Source: Syngnathus acus (Eukaryota; Chordata; Actinopteri; Syngnathiformes; Syngnathidae). Taken from it: a stretch of DNA of 64,000 bases. Under the pieces are notes generated by a model. That model did no database searches. It was given only the letters and a program-made list of their open reading frames with translations, and was not told where the DNA came from. The position numbers and the translations under genes are program-made. Positions 24,662 through 51,062 of the stretch are shown here, piece after piece. Numbering within the stretch: position 1 is the first letter of the stretch; every line of letters begins with the position of its first letter. Location: NCBI RefSeq assembly GCF_901709675.1, contig NC_051098.1:6759000-6822999 (forward strand), written 5' to 3'.

Positions 24662-25078
24662 ACTAGTCCTATTTTCTTTCTTTTTTCTTTTTCTCCTCAT
24701 GCAAATCAACATCTGAATGCTGGACCCTTTAATTTTGGTATCTTTTTGCATCGGGCCTTTTGTTTCTTTGCTGAGGAGTGACCAAATCATGACCAAATCA
24801 GCCGGCTCGAACACTATCAAATAAGGATCCACTACCATATGCATCCTAAGGAAAGAATGTTCACAGTCCCACCCAAAAACTATGCAACGTACCTGACGGA
24901 TCACCTTCTGGTTTTCTTTATTAACTGATGGGAAAGAAACAACAATTTTAAGTGGATCACATAGTTTCTTTGTGTGCTTTGGTGGGAAATTGTTGAAAAT
25001 ACATACATATATCCGTTTTAGTAAAATAAACTTCCCCCAAAAAAGCATCATCCTACAGGGCGATATATATATATATAT

Positions 25079-25167
<89 letters not shown>

Positions 25168-27369
25168 ACAGCAGAGCTTGGAACATTTTGGCAGTTGAAT
25201 TTTTTTTGGGTGCATTACTGCAGATGGACAAAAGGTGGCTGTAATACACAAAGTATTCCGCCAAAAGAAAGCTAACACCATTAGGGACAAGGATTTTGTG
25301 TTGCAGTCTGAGCTCTAATGTAATATATACACATCACTCCCGAATATAATAGCCAGCAACAATGAAAGTATGAAGGAAAAAGTGGCACTTAGTGACTGAC
25401 AATAGTCTGAAAAATATGGTAGCACTATGTTTTCACTGGAAATTTAGTACACTTGCACAAGCCATAACACTTTTTACTTTACATTTTTTTTGTAAATGAC
25501 ATCCCCCCCCCCCCCCCCCCCCATCTTTTACCTTACTGTTACAGGTCTGTAATTCCCAACCAGGTGGGATTAGACCTCATTACTGGAACAGGAGTGTCAT
25601 TTCTATTTATATTTTTTATCAATGTTCTGGATGCTGGTGTATATAACCCTGCAAATTCGAATGGACGGTTTCGGTGTTTGAATTTTATAAGCTCAATTTT
25701 AAGGCTTTATGTGTAGTATTTGATTATTTTTGTCTGTGTGCAGGGGGGGGGGTCACTGCTCTTCTTCACTTGGATCTGATTTGTTATGTGATAACATAAC
25801 ATGTGAAGTGTGCCTTTTCAACTGGGAAGATTCAACATGAAGGTCTACTCAAGATAACCATTGTTTTAAATTTTTTGGGGGGGGTTAACACCTTTGTGTT
25901 GCATGCATACTTGAAACCCACTTTCTGCCAATAACTAACGCATTTGCCTGTTAGAAGTTAAAAAATGAGTACAGCTTTACACCTGTAGAACATCACCATT
26001 ACAACTGAAAAGTCAAAAGCTACTAAAGATGTATGAATTGTGACAATGACCCACTGATTTGTTTCTGAGACCGAGCATACAAGATTTTGTTTGCAGATTC
26101 CCACTAGTTAATTTTTTTCCTATCCCAAAGTACCACTTTGCCTTGGGGTTGGATGTTGACATGTTCTGAATATTTTTTAACTTTTTTTGTTGACACAATA
26201 ATTTGGTTGAATTTCTTCCATGATCATTGAATCGGTTATGCCCATCCCACAAAGCCTGGCAAGCTTTGCATTAAATCTAGTGACTGAAAATAGTCATCCT
26301 AAGATGCCTTTTATAGAATACATATGGTATTTTGAATTGTTTTTTTGGTTGGTTTAATTGGTCACAAGAAAGATGTCTTGTGTTAAAATCTAGAATTCAA
26401 ATTATGATGGAAACAGGGTTGGACAGTTGTGTAAATTTTTATCTTGAGGCTGATATGAGAAGTGACTTGAAATACATCCAATGTCATTAAACATTGACTT
26501 GTGGCTGTGAAGTGCTGTCACACACAAAAGACACAAAAACAAAACACATTTTTCTATTTTATTATAATTTCCCTTGCTTAACCAGGAATTTTCAAATGTC
26601 CTCCCAAACAAGTGAGCTTGGAGGTAGCGAATAAGCCCAAATTTATGAGAGCATTCAAACTGAAAAAAGTGCCCAGATGTCACTGGGCGCCGTGACAGTG
26701 GGATGCTTATTCGTGTTATGCTAAATGACAATAATGCAATCAGACATCCTAAGAGGGGGGCAGATTAATTTTGTATGGGTCTCCAAGCACATCGAACCCG
26801 TAATGCCCCTTCTTCCAAATGGCAAAAAGTCCAAACATAATTGATATGTTTCATTTAGGCTCTTATTCATAATTGATGCATAGCACAATATTAGATGAAA
26901 GCTACAGCCACCACTATAGACCTAATTGCATCTTTTTGTTTTCACAGAATCGAGAATCATTTGCTGTCTCTCAGCAACATGAGCAACTTCAATGGCATTC
27001 ACTAAATCAGCATAAAGCACTTGGATGTCTTGTACAGCAGATTGCTCTTTTTGCTAAAAAATATCTCTTGCTGGAGCTCATCCGAATGTCTTCGGTCCTT
27101 CCTAGCACCAGCTCAGTAAGATGTGGGAGGGGATCAAATGTGGAACCAGAAATGTGGCGACGACAATGCAAGATGGTAACACTGATGTATGAACCGAGGC
27201 ACACTGGCTTCCCGGATCAGCATTCCACCGCCAGGCTGACAGCACATGTAGTGTGTGGATGGGCAGGATTTGATTGAAATTGTCTCTAGCATCCGTACGT
27301 TTTTGCTTTGCTTCTTAAAAATATCAACAAAAAGAAAAAAGTCAAGAAATAAATTGGAGGGGAGTTGGG
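24662..27369. other. Convergent 3' flanks of slc33a1 and rps6kb1
   Basis: No exon recognised. It contains an AATAAA at 25025-25030 (plus) that could end slc33a1, an AATAAA on the minus strand at 26558-26563 that could end rps6kb1, the AT/GATA microsatellite, and a poly-C run at 25503-25522. The remainder is AT-rich and unassigned. Confidence 0.45.
25061..25167. repeat. Compound (TA)n(GATA)n microsatellite
   Basis: About 10 TA units are followed by roughly 21 uninterrupted GATA units. Such pure arrays are usually highly polymorphic. It lies about 400 bp after the slc33a1 stop, possibly inside its 3' UTR. Confidence 0.95.
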
Positions 27370-34278
<6,909 letters not shown>

Positions 34279-35208
34279 GGCAGCGCTTCGGTTCGCTCTG
34301 TCACAGACCGCAAGAATTACGTCCCCCGCCTCATGGACAAACACACACCGCCGCCATGACCGGCTACTACACCGAGCATGCGCAGTGCTGTGCACAACCT
34401 AAGGGGCGGTGGGCGGTAACCCTTTTTTCGTTCTTTTTGTTTGTTTGTTTTCATTTTGTCACAAAACAATGAACTCTGAGTCAAAAGTCCCCGCCTCGCC
34501 GACCCAAATCATTTGTTTAGGATCCAAACGTGGTGGCTACACATCGGAATTATTTTTTTTATTGTGCATATAAATGTAGCCGTAAATGATCGAGCTTGTA
34601 GTTTGTAAATATACTCCAAGGCCAAAGTAAAAATGGGAGATTTATTCTTACAAGAAAAGAAAATCTTATATTTTGCAAGAAGAAATTAGTCTATTTCCTA
34701 GATCAAGATATTAAATGTATTCACGTAATATTACACCCCCTAGAAAAAGTATGATCTTATTTTCCTCAAATTAAATCTTTATGCAGAACTATTTTTGTAT
34801 TCAAGTACATAGCAGCTCTATGATGATTATGATGATGAAATGGAAAAGTAGGCAACGATTTAAAAATGTTATACTTACTGCTTTGTGTCTCCCCTCAAAA
34901 ATTGTATCATAGACTGCTGTATGTGTATCACTTCCAAGCGTTAATAGATACTTTAAATAATTTAATTTCTCTCACCAAATGAATAAAATCTTTGTAAAGG
35001 CTGAATTTCTCAATCGCGTCTTTGATTGACCTACTTTGCATTTAGTTTGAAAGTACAACTTTTACGTGACGGAAATTCCGCTGTCGCAGTGGCGGCAACC
35101 GTGAAACACTTCTCCGCCGTCGCTTCCAAATCAAAACATGACCAACTGTAGTTGTTATCAGTAGCCAATTGCCTCCATGTAAAAATAGGGATCTTATATT
35201 GAAAAAAG
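34279..35208. promoter_or_regulatory. Shared rps6kb1/tubd1 head-to-head promoter region
   Basis: The two start codons are 930 bp apart on opposite strands, as in other vertebrates where these genes are neighbours. The part near rps6kb1 (34.0-34.4 kb) is GC- and CpG-rich relative to its surroundings and the middle is AT-rich. I did not identify a TATA box. Bidirectional promoter activity is inferred from the arrangement. Confidence 0.45.
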
Positions 35209-38200
35209 ATGTCAGTGGTTACGGTTCAGTTGGGTCAGTGCGGCAATCAAGTAGGTCTGGAGTTGTTTGATACCCTTTACAATGACGTTCAAGCATGCCA
35301 GAAGAAAGCATACGCTGCTGCCAGCTTTGAACGCTTTTTCTACCAAACCGAGGATGCAGGTAACACGTCTCCTATTGCGTGTCATTTTGTATCGACTTTT
35401 ACCCGCTTTCCCTTGATAGTTGTACTGTTTCGTTTTTCAAAACAAGCAATGTCACAAACCGTCGAATCATGTTTGTTTGTGTCAGAAAAGTCCCAAGACT
35501 CATGTCACAAACCGAAAGTACAAAAGCTTTCCCTTTCAACGTGGGCTAAACGATCAATGATTAGGGGAACCTGTTTTGTAGACATGGACGGCATTCAGGT
35601 GGTCATGACAACGAAGATGCGGAGGATCCCGGAAGAATTACTCCGGGAGTGCATGACAGTGGCAGAGAAGGCTAGAATAGTGTCAGGCTACAGCAGGATT
35701 ATTTTAAAGGGGATTTGTAGTTTCAAATATTGCGTTTCAAATACTGTATTTTATTTGTGACAACAACCACTGATTGATACTTTTTTTATTTCCATCCTTG
35801 ATTTAGATCTTATTGCCAGGGCAGTGCTGATTGATATGGAGCCAAAGGTCATCAATCAGAATTTCAGCAAGACTGCCAAATCTGGCAAGTGGAAGTATAA
35901 CGATGCATCAAGCTTCAACCAGTGGCAGGGGAGTGGGAACAACTGGGCCAACGGGTAAATTGGCCGCATTTTAGGATTTATGTCCAAAAGTGTAATTGTA
36001 AATTACAACTAGTTAACTAGTATATTTCTTATTAGGAAAAAAAAGGTGGGTGTGAGCACGAGCTGCATAGTGTCCTAGCATAACTAGGTTTTGAATCCGA
36101 ACAATGGCTTTTCTGCTTTCCTCCCACATTCCAAACATGAATGACAATTCATCAAAATGTGATCCGCATAATGAAGAGGACTGTTTAAATATCAATTGTA
36201 ATTGACATTTCAAAACATTTCTTGCAGCTGTGATTGTTTGGTTTTAAATTGCAAAAAGTAAATGCATATTTTTTTAATCATGTACTCTTAAATATAAAAA
36301 CAAATCCTCAGTGATATTATGCATGACTAGCTCAAAACTTGCCTCCAGGTTTTACATCCAGGGCCCGCGTCACAGAGAAGCGATGGAAGATATCTTGCGA
36401 CGTGAGGCGGAGCGCTGTGATGGACTGCGTGGTTTCTTGGCCCTGATGAGTGTGGCGGGTGGGACGGGTTCTGGAGTAGGCACCTACGTCACTCAATGTC
36501 TGCGGGACGTCTACCCCAAATCCTTCATTGTCAACCACCTAACCTGGCCGTACGGCACAGGCGAGGTATGAAGACTTGGTATGAAGATGTGCTGTTAAAA
36601 AGGAATAACCGCTATGTGGCTTTCAGGTGATTGTCCAGAACTACAACTCGGTATTGACACTGGGTCGCCTCTACCAGCTGTCGGATGGCCTCCTGGTGCA
36701 CGAGAATGACACGGTGCACAGGATTTGCAGTCAGCTGCTCCATATTAAAGACATCTCCATTGCTGATATCAACATGGTGATCGCTCATCAGCTGGGCACC
36801 ATCCTTCAGCCTGCGCTCACTGCTGACTCCAACGGAGTCTACAGCAGGAATCCTCTTGGTGAGAGACACACTGCATGATTGATTTGCATTTCCAAGACTT
36901 AACACACGACAGTGAACTCACACATCTCGGTGCCATGGAACTGTGATGAAGTGAGTTGAAGATTTTTATTCATACAGTAGTGGATCTCTGCTTTGCCCTC
37001 AGGTGAACTTGTGAGCGCCCTCGCGTGCCACCCAGAGTACAAGCTGCTCAGTGTGAGCACCATACCACAGATGCCGAGTTCCTCCATCGCATTCACCAAT
37101 TTCAGATGGCCAGCTCTGATCAAACACCTGCGCCAGATGCTCATCTCCAACACCAAGATGGAGGAAGGCAAGTGTAGCCAAAAAAGGGTTCTGTTAATTG
37201 TCAAGGTCAATTGACAGTCCAGTCTGTAAAATGCATGAATTGTTTCGGGGGCGGGGTGGGGTCGCAACGGAATTTCATTTTCATGAATTTACATGCTCAA
37301 TATGAATACAGCACAACTCAATTTATTAAGTTTCCCTTAACAATTTGTTAGATGGAAGAACAGTCCTATGAATATTGCAAATGAGTCTCGTCACTCAAAA
37401 ATATGTAAAATTCTGAATAAATGAATTAAAAAGGTTATTGTAGTGATTGGAGCAGCAGTAGCTCATCTGTGAGGACTTTGCAACTGGAGTGTCACAGTCC
37501 TACAAAAAACATTTCCCATTTTAGCATTATTCTGACATTGTTAACACATCTGTCAGAAGCTTATTCGATATAATATGTTGGCAGGTATAGACTGGCAGTT
37601 ACGTCCATTGGCTGTCTCAGAGCGGACCAGGACTCTGACTGGATCCAGTGTCAACACTTCCTTGGCCAATCTGCTCATACTGAGAGGCAAAGACGTGTTC
37701 AGTGCAGAGACAGGTTGGACAGATCAGTTCAACATGTACACGTTTCACACCTCTGTTCAAAGTACTAACGTGAACCTAAACCCCACGATACTAGGTAACT
37801 TTGCCGATGCAGCCCTTTACAGCTCGTGGCTGTCGCCGAAAGACGCTTTCAACGTTTGGAAATGTCCAGTGTCGTTTAATAAGTACGAAAAAACGGCTAC
37901 GTTGGTCAGCAACAGTCAAGCTCTGATCGAACCATTGGACAACATAGTGAGAAAAGCTTGGAGTATGTTTGCTGCAAGGTGGGTTTAGTTATTCCTCATA
38001 TGGTTAGATAAAAAAAAAATATTATAGAGTATCAAATATGACCATTCTTGTCATGTTTTTTGTGGTAGTTATTCTAGTGTTATTTTTTTGTTACAGGGCC
38101 TACATCCATCAGTACACAAAGTTTGGAATCTCAGAAGAAGATTTCCTTGAAAGCTTTGCTTTTGTAGAGCAAATCCTTTCCAGCTACAGTCAACTTGGCT

Positions 38201-38211
38201 GTAATGGATAA
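35209..38211 (+). CDS. tubd1: Tubulin delta chain
   Basis: Delta-tubulin, a centriole and basal-body tubulin needed for stable triplet microtubules. Exons: 35209-35359, 35807-35954, 36349-36565, 36627-36858, 37003-37167, 37585-37978, 38097-38211. Total 473 aa, close to the family's roughly 450. It starts [20 protein letters not shown], the tubulin N-terminal nucleotide-binding stretch. The glycine-rich GTP loop appears as [14 protein letters not shown]. Also seen: [41 protein letters not shown]-type sequence and, near the end, [19 protein letters not shown]. The exon 5 donor is GC (GAAG|GCAAGT), with the split Gly codon restored by the next exon. Intron 1 stays open in the same frame to 35760, but conserved family sequence resumes only at exon 2. 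It is convergent with vmp1/mir-21. Confidence 0.96.
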
Positions 38212-38393
38212 AACAGAATGGCCGCTGTGTTTTTACCCCAAGGACTCCAAAAACACATGAACAATACATGCATGCTGTAAATACTGTACGTAGGTTTTTT
38301 TATCTACAGGTCTAATGAATAATTTCGTTGCTCGAAGCACGCGAAATACAACAGAATGCAATTTCAAAGGAACACTCGCATAATGTCAATCGA

Positions 38394-38399
38394 TTTATT
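38394..38399 (-). terminator. Candidate polyadenylation signal for vmp1 / pri-mir-21
   Basis: AATAAA on the minus strand, about 110 bp past the mir-21 hairpin and 1.15 kb past the vmp1 stop. It would let one transcript carry both. It is a motif only. Confidence 0.35.
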
Positions 38400-38504
38400 G
38401 TGTAGTAATTCAAACATCTTTAGCATGGGTTATATTAAAGACAGTCCATTACTCCAAGTTCAGTACATGCTACATAATAATTGAAAGGCAGTTGATGATG
38501 ACCC

Positions 38505-38592
38505 ACAACTTCAGTCAGCTTACAGACCACTGTTGCCACGTGAGACTTAACAGCCAACACCAGTCTGATAAGCTAGCTGAGAAGGTGGACAC
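38505..38592 (-). ncRNA. mir21: microRNA-21 precursor
   Basis: The minus strand contains the whole conserved miR-21-5p sequence, beginning TAGCTTATCAGACTGG, at 38575 down to about 38553. A 3' arm (GGCAACAGTGGTCTGTAAGC, about 38537 down to 38518) pairs with it across a loop of about 15 nt. Flanking bases (TTCTCAGC and GCTGACTGAA) extend the stem. The gene lies about 0.97 kb downstream of the vmp1 stop on the same strand, the position known for vertebrate MIR21 relative to VMP1. miR-21 silences targets in growth and apoptosis control. The mature sequence match is exact as far as I recall it; 3' arm and loop differ from mammals. Confidence 0.93.
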
Positions 38593-39545
38593 TTGATGGT
38601 CACTGGCAGGCTGAAACAAGAATTATGAAGAATAGGAGGCCAACATTGAACCACTGATACCAACCGTAACTTGGACGCAGCCATCTGTGGAAAGCGGTGC
38701 CAATTTGTTCACTTACCTCCAAGATGATCATTTCTTCAAGAGACATATACATTTCTAACAATAAACAAAGCAATGAATCACGCAGTGTCATTATTGAGTT
38801 TATATATGATCCAATCCAATGTCTAATTTTACATAACAGAATTAGAAATGGTTCTAGTTGCCTTAAAGTACAGTGTCACTGCAAACTGTCATTTGTTGGA
38901 TTCAAGGTGTCTCCTGCCCATATAGTATTAGAATCCAAATACATAATGTCCATGATTAAGTTATCTACACAATGTGCAAACCAACAACACAATTTACATT
39001 GATATTGCTTTTTCCTTCTTTTTTTTTTTGTTGGAGAACTGACAATTCCAGTAAATAAAGTCAAAAATATGAATATCCCAACCCTGAAAAGAGAGCAGTT
39101 ATCCTGGCAGCACACCGCACACAAATCAACAACCATCCATACATTAATATTACAAAATTAAATAAAAAGTCAAGAACTACTGTCAAGGGAAGAAGTCAAG
39201 ACTTTCCCATCTTTGCATAAGGCATCGCATCTGATAGGCAGTGCCTGTACACAGAAGACACCACCACCGAACACTTCACGTGTGAGGTCAAAGTATGGAA
39301 TCATCGGAAAGTAAGACCATTAAATTAGCAGAATAACCGGGTGCTTTGAGCACACTGAGTGAGACGAGACAATTTACAAAAATGATGGAGACGGATGTTC
39401 AAATGGAGACACGCACATACCAAGGACACAGTCCACTTTGGAGCGCGCAGCCTTCTGAGTGTGGAGGGTGAGGTTTGGCGGCAAGTCATGAGCGGACACG
39501 GCTGCAGGTGCACAGTCACTTCTTGGATGTCTGTACCGCCTGTTG

Positions 39546-47826
<8,281 letters not shown>

Positions 47827-48779
47827 GTCAGTCAATATTACCTGGAAAGTCTGCGACAAGGAAGACAGAGGACACATTAGCATTACAAGTTGTTCGAGCA
47901 ACCACAGTGTCAGTCGACTACTACGGCTCCTTGCCTTGACAGCTTAAGCGGTGTTTAAAAACATTCGATTGCAGTGTTTAAAAACACAAAAAAATGTATA
48001 TTAGGAAAAGAAAACGAAACGTTTATGAGTGCCACCACACTCTTTCGTCAACACTTGGCAGAAATAACCTTGCTAGTTAAGCTAGGCAGTGGCAGTGTTC
48101 ATTATGGGACATGATTGCAACACACTTCTTCACCCCCACTTGCTAACCGGTTAGCCAACCCGGTGAGAGTGGGACCTTTGAACGCTACAACCAAATATGC
48201 ACTTCAGAGGTCAATACGAACCTCTTAATCGTGATATGAGAAACGCTCCTATGTTCCCGGTAGATATAGTTTTGCCCAAATCGCGTTATATATGGAGATA
48301 ATCGAGTGGTACTTGTTCAAATGAAATGACAGCCATACCTATTTCCTGCCTTCTTCACCCGGAAACAAACGTGGGACGTCAAAATAAAACCTAATGTGGT
48401 TGCTCGTGAACAGAAATATGTAATAAATATATTTTTAAAGAAAAACACAGAATTGTTGGTGGAATAATTATCAACAGTCAGTACTTAGTTTTCAATCGAT
48501 CTTCTGGTTTTTGAGAAAAGTCCACTCGGCTTTGTGCTTTTAATGTGAAAATTATATTGACACTAGCGACGATGCTTTGCGGCGCTCAAGGAAAATAGTT
48601 GCTCTTTATTTCATTTGCGGTGCTCAATGAAAATAGTTGCTTTTCATTTGTTGTAAATGGGTCTATGATGTCTTTGATGCCAGATTAACAAAGTAAGATT
48701 TGAGATGTAAGGCCAGGGTGGACTTGTAAGCTTGAACGTTGGCTAAAGCAGGGGCGTTCAGAGGGGAGGGGAGGGTGGA
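47827..48779. other. vmp1 5' region and spacer
   Basis: Holds the presumed vmp1 5' UTR and promoter. No further exon or clear repeat family is recognised. Confidence 0.4.
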
Positions 48780-48784
48780 GGTCC

Positions 48785-50055
48785 ACATTGTTCGCCGGAC
48801 GGTCAATGATCGTCTACTGACAGTTTTTGTCTTGTTGAAAGGGCATCTACGTTTGATCAAGTGTGCATAAAACAAAAACTAAATACTAATGTCCATCTCA
48901 GCGAGTGTCATCTTTAACTAGATCCTTTAACTATTTTTTAATGACCCAATCACTGTTTGCTATATTTATCAACCAACCGCAGCACATTCCAATTCAGATT
49001 AGGACTACAGCAAATAACAAACAAACAAAAAATTTCCAGTGTATTTAAAAACAGATGTTTTAGCATTTGTCATCACACACAAAATAAAAACCTGCAAGCA
49101 ACAAATGCCAACTTTATTGCGCAGCAAAAATATAATCAGTTAACATCACAGGCTCGAGATATACTGTATTTTTGCTCCCAAACTTCACATTCTAAAATGT
49201 TCATTTCCATTTCATAATTCTCATTTACATCACATTTTTAAAGATAGAACAATCACATTCAAACAAATTAATACAATTATTGGAAAACACATTACAAAAT
49301 GTATTTGTACACAGCAAACAACTGTCAGTGGGTTTCATCAAACCGGAGTCAAATATCCATCCTTGAGAACGAACAAAGTAATACAACTACCGCTTAAACA
49401 GCATCATAATCACAAACAAGCGTGGTGATGGAAAAAAAGTGCCATGTCTCCTCAACTGCTGCAAATCAACAATACTGGTAAAAATAAAGCTTAATTGAGC
49501 AAAACAGATTGATTTCAATTGACAAGATGTAAGGTTAGGTTATACGAATGAACCAGATGGCTTGTTCTATTCCTGGACGTAACTCAAGTAGGTCATATTA
49601 TAGCAGCCGTTTCCTGTTCCACTTTTAGTCATCGTAGTGAAGTGAAGAAAGGAACTTATCCACACCCAAGTCATGTGGGAAACAATTTATGAGGTTTTTC
49701 TTTTGCTGCAGGATTGAAAAAAGAGTGGGAATTAGATGAGAATTAAAAAAAAATCCTTTCCAAGGTTACATCAAACAGCCATTAATAACAACAGAAAAAG
49801 AACATGCATATTTTGCCTGTCAGTCAAAAAAAAAAAAACATCGTAACAAACTAGTTATAGTGCCAACGTGTGGTATTTGGGTGACTGCTGGCACCAAAAG
49901 CAAAACCATATCCTTGTTTGTTTGTGGCCTTTTTGTTCTTGTCTTATTTTTTCATTTGCAAAGTCATAATTTTTTAACCTAATATTTTAAATCGGGATTT
50001 TACAGAGAACAGCCAGAATCTTCTGATGTGGTCTTGCACCACCTGGAGGCAGTCT
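48785..50055 (-). pseudogene. Detached copy of the npat last exon and flank
   Basis: About 1.27 kb of direct duplicate of 61822-63410. It includes a perfect-length terminal exon (49625-49705, minus) with its acceptor, encoding QKKNLINCFPHDLGVDKFL plus SSLHYDD and a stop, against DLDVDKFL...YDE in the npat-linked copy. No other npat exon is nearby, so this is a non-functional fragment unless it is spliced into another transcript. It breaks off at about 50055, where a hAT-like element begins. Confidence 0.85.
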
Positions 50056-50059
50056 ATAT

Positions 50060-50582
50060 TAGTGATGTGCATTTCAGTTCTTAAGTGAACTGAATCTTTA
50101 GAGTCAGTTCACTCAAACGATTCGTTAAAAAGAATCCCCTCCCCACACTGTTCTGTTAGCAAGTCATTCACAATAAAACACTCAAACAATAATTAAATAA
50201 AAGTTTATTAAAATAAAATAATAATAATAATAATAATAAACTTTCAAATCAGTAATCTAATGTGAAATTGCAGTAGATATATTGGATAACAATATTTAGG
50301 CGTATATATGCATACACATGTTGTTTAAAAACTACTGTTCACGTTCACTCACGCCAGGAGACGCAACACGTTCACTTATTGATCCGTTAATGCTCAGCAA
50401 GCCAGCTCACTCACTGTCTCGTTCGCGAACGGGAAAGTCAGCCAGCCACTCGTTCACTCACTGATCCATTCTCTCGATGAACTGTAAAAAGAACGAATCA
50501 CTTCAGGAAATGATTCATTGACTCTCGTTCACTGAAAAGATACGTCCTTTTGAACGGATCACTTACTCGCGAGCCAACACTA
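50060..50582. mobile_element. Non-autonomous hAT-like element
   Basis: The left end 'tagtgatgtgcatttcag' and the inverted right end 'tagtgttggctcgcgagt' form imperfect terminal inverted repeats. The inside is rich in 'gttcact/aacgattcg' subrepeats and holds an (AAT)n microsatellite at 50216-50241. I could not confirm an 8-bp target-site duplication, perhaps because the left flank coincides with a rearrangement breakpoint. Confidence 0.55.
50216..50241. repeat. (AAT)n microsatellite
   Basis: About eight tandem AAT/ATA units inside the hAT-like element. Confidence 0.85.
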
Positions 50583-51062
50583 GTTTTAGCACTCAAACAG
50601 AAACGTATCGCCTTCCATTCGGCTGCATAAGATAAACACGCAACTTATGTGACGAATCACTAACATTAGCTACACGACAACCGCAACGACGAAAGAGGTA
50701 AGTTACGACTCTGGACCTAAGTTATCATGTTAGCAGCATTTTAGCAATGTTATTTGTAGTACTTGGTTGCAGTACGGAAGTGCGGTCCGCGTTTATTAGC
50801 ATGGTAGCTACCACAGTGCTAACTTTATGATATTTAGCTTGATTGTCCTCGACAAATGTTGGATCTTGCCTGTGCCAAGAGTAATACTGTACCGTGGGAA
50901 TACTCAAAGTCGAGGATTAGCAGTGATGGTTGCAGGCAGGCATGCTCCTGATGATTTTAAAACTCGCGGGTAAAATAAATACTGGTTGTCTTCTTCTCTT
51001 TGTTTCAGTGTGTGAATTAATGTCTGTTCCTACTTAGACCTGACAGTGGTTGCAGTGTGAAA

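Larger units (their letters stand above)
38212..39545 (-). other. vmp1 3' region / pri-mir-21 and tubd1 3' flank
   Basis: Between the convergent stop codons of tubd1 and vmp1. Apart from mir-21 and a candidate AATAAA I see no further exon. It most likely is the vmp1 3' UTR or the independent pri-mir-21 transcript, with a short tubd1 3' UTR at the left. Confidence 0.5.

Noticed and set aside
25081-25264. Open frame with SIYLSIYL repeats
   Set aside because: Translation of the GATA microsatellite, not a gene.
34279-34395. N-terminal extension of rps6kb1 corresponding to the p85 isoform
   Set aside because: The frame is open, but the sequence lacks the Arg-rich start of p85 and resembles 5' UTR; the p70 methionine is followed directly by the TOS motif.
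50060-50582. Possible clustered regulatory sites from repeated GTTCACT/AACGATTCG words
   Set aside because: The words lie within terminal-inverted-repeat-bounded sequence typical of a hAT-like element, so transposon subrepeats explain them better.
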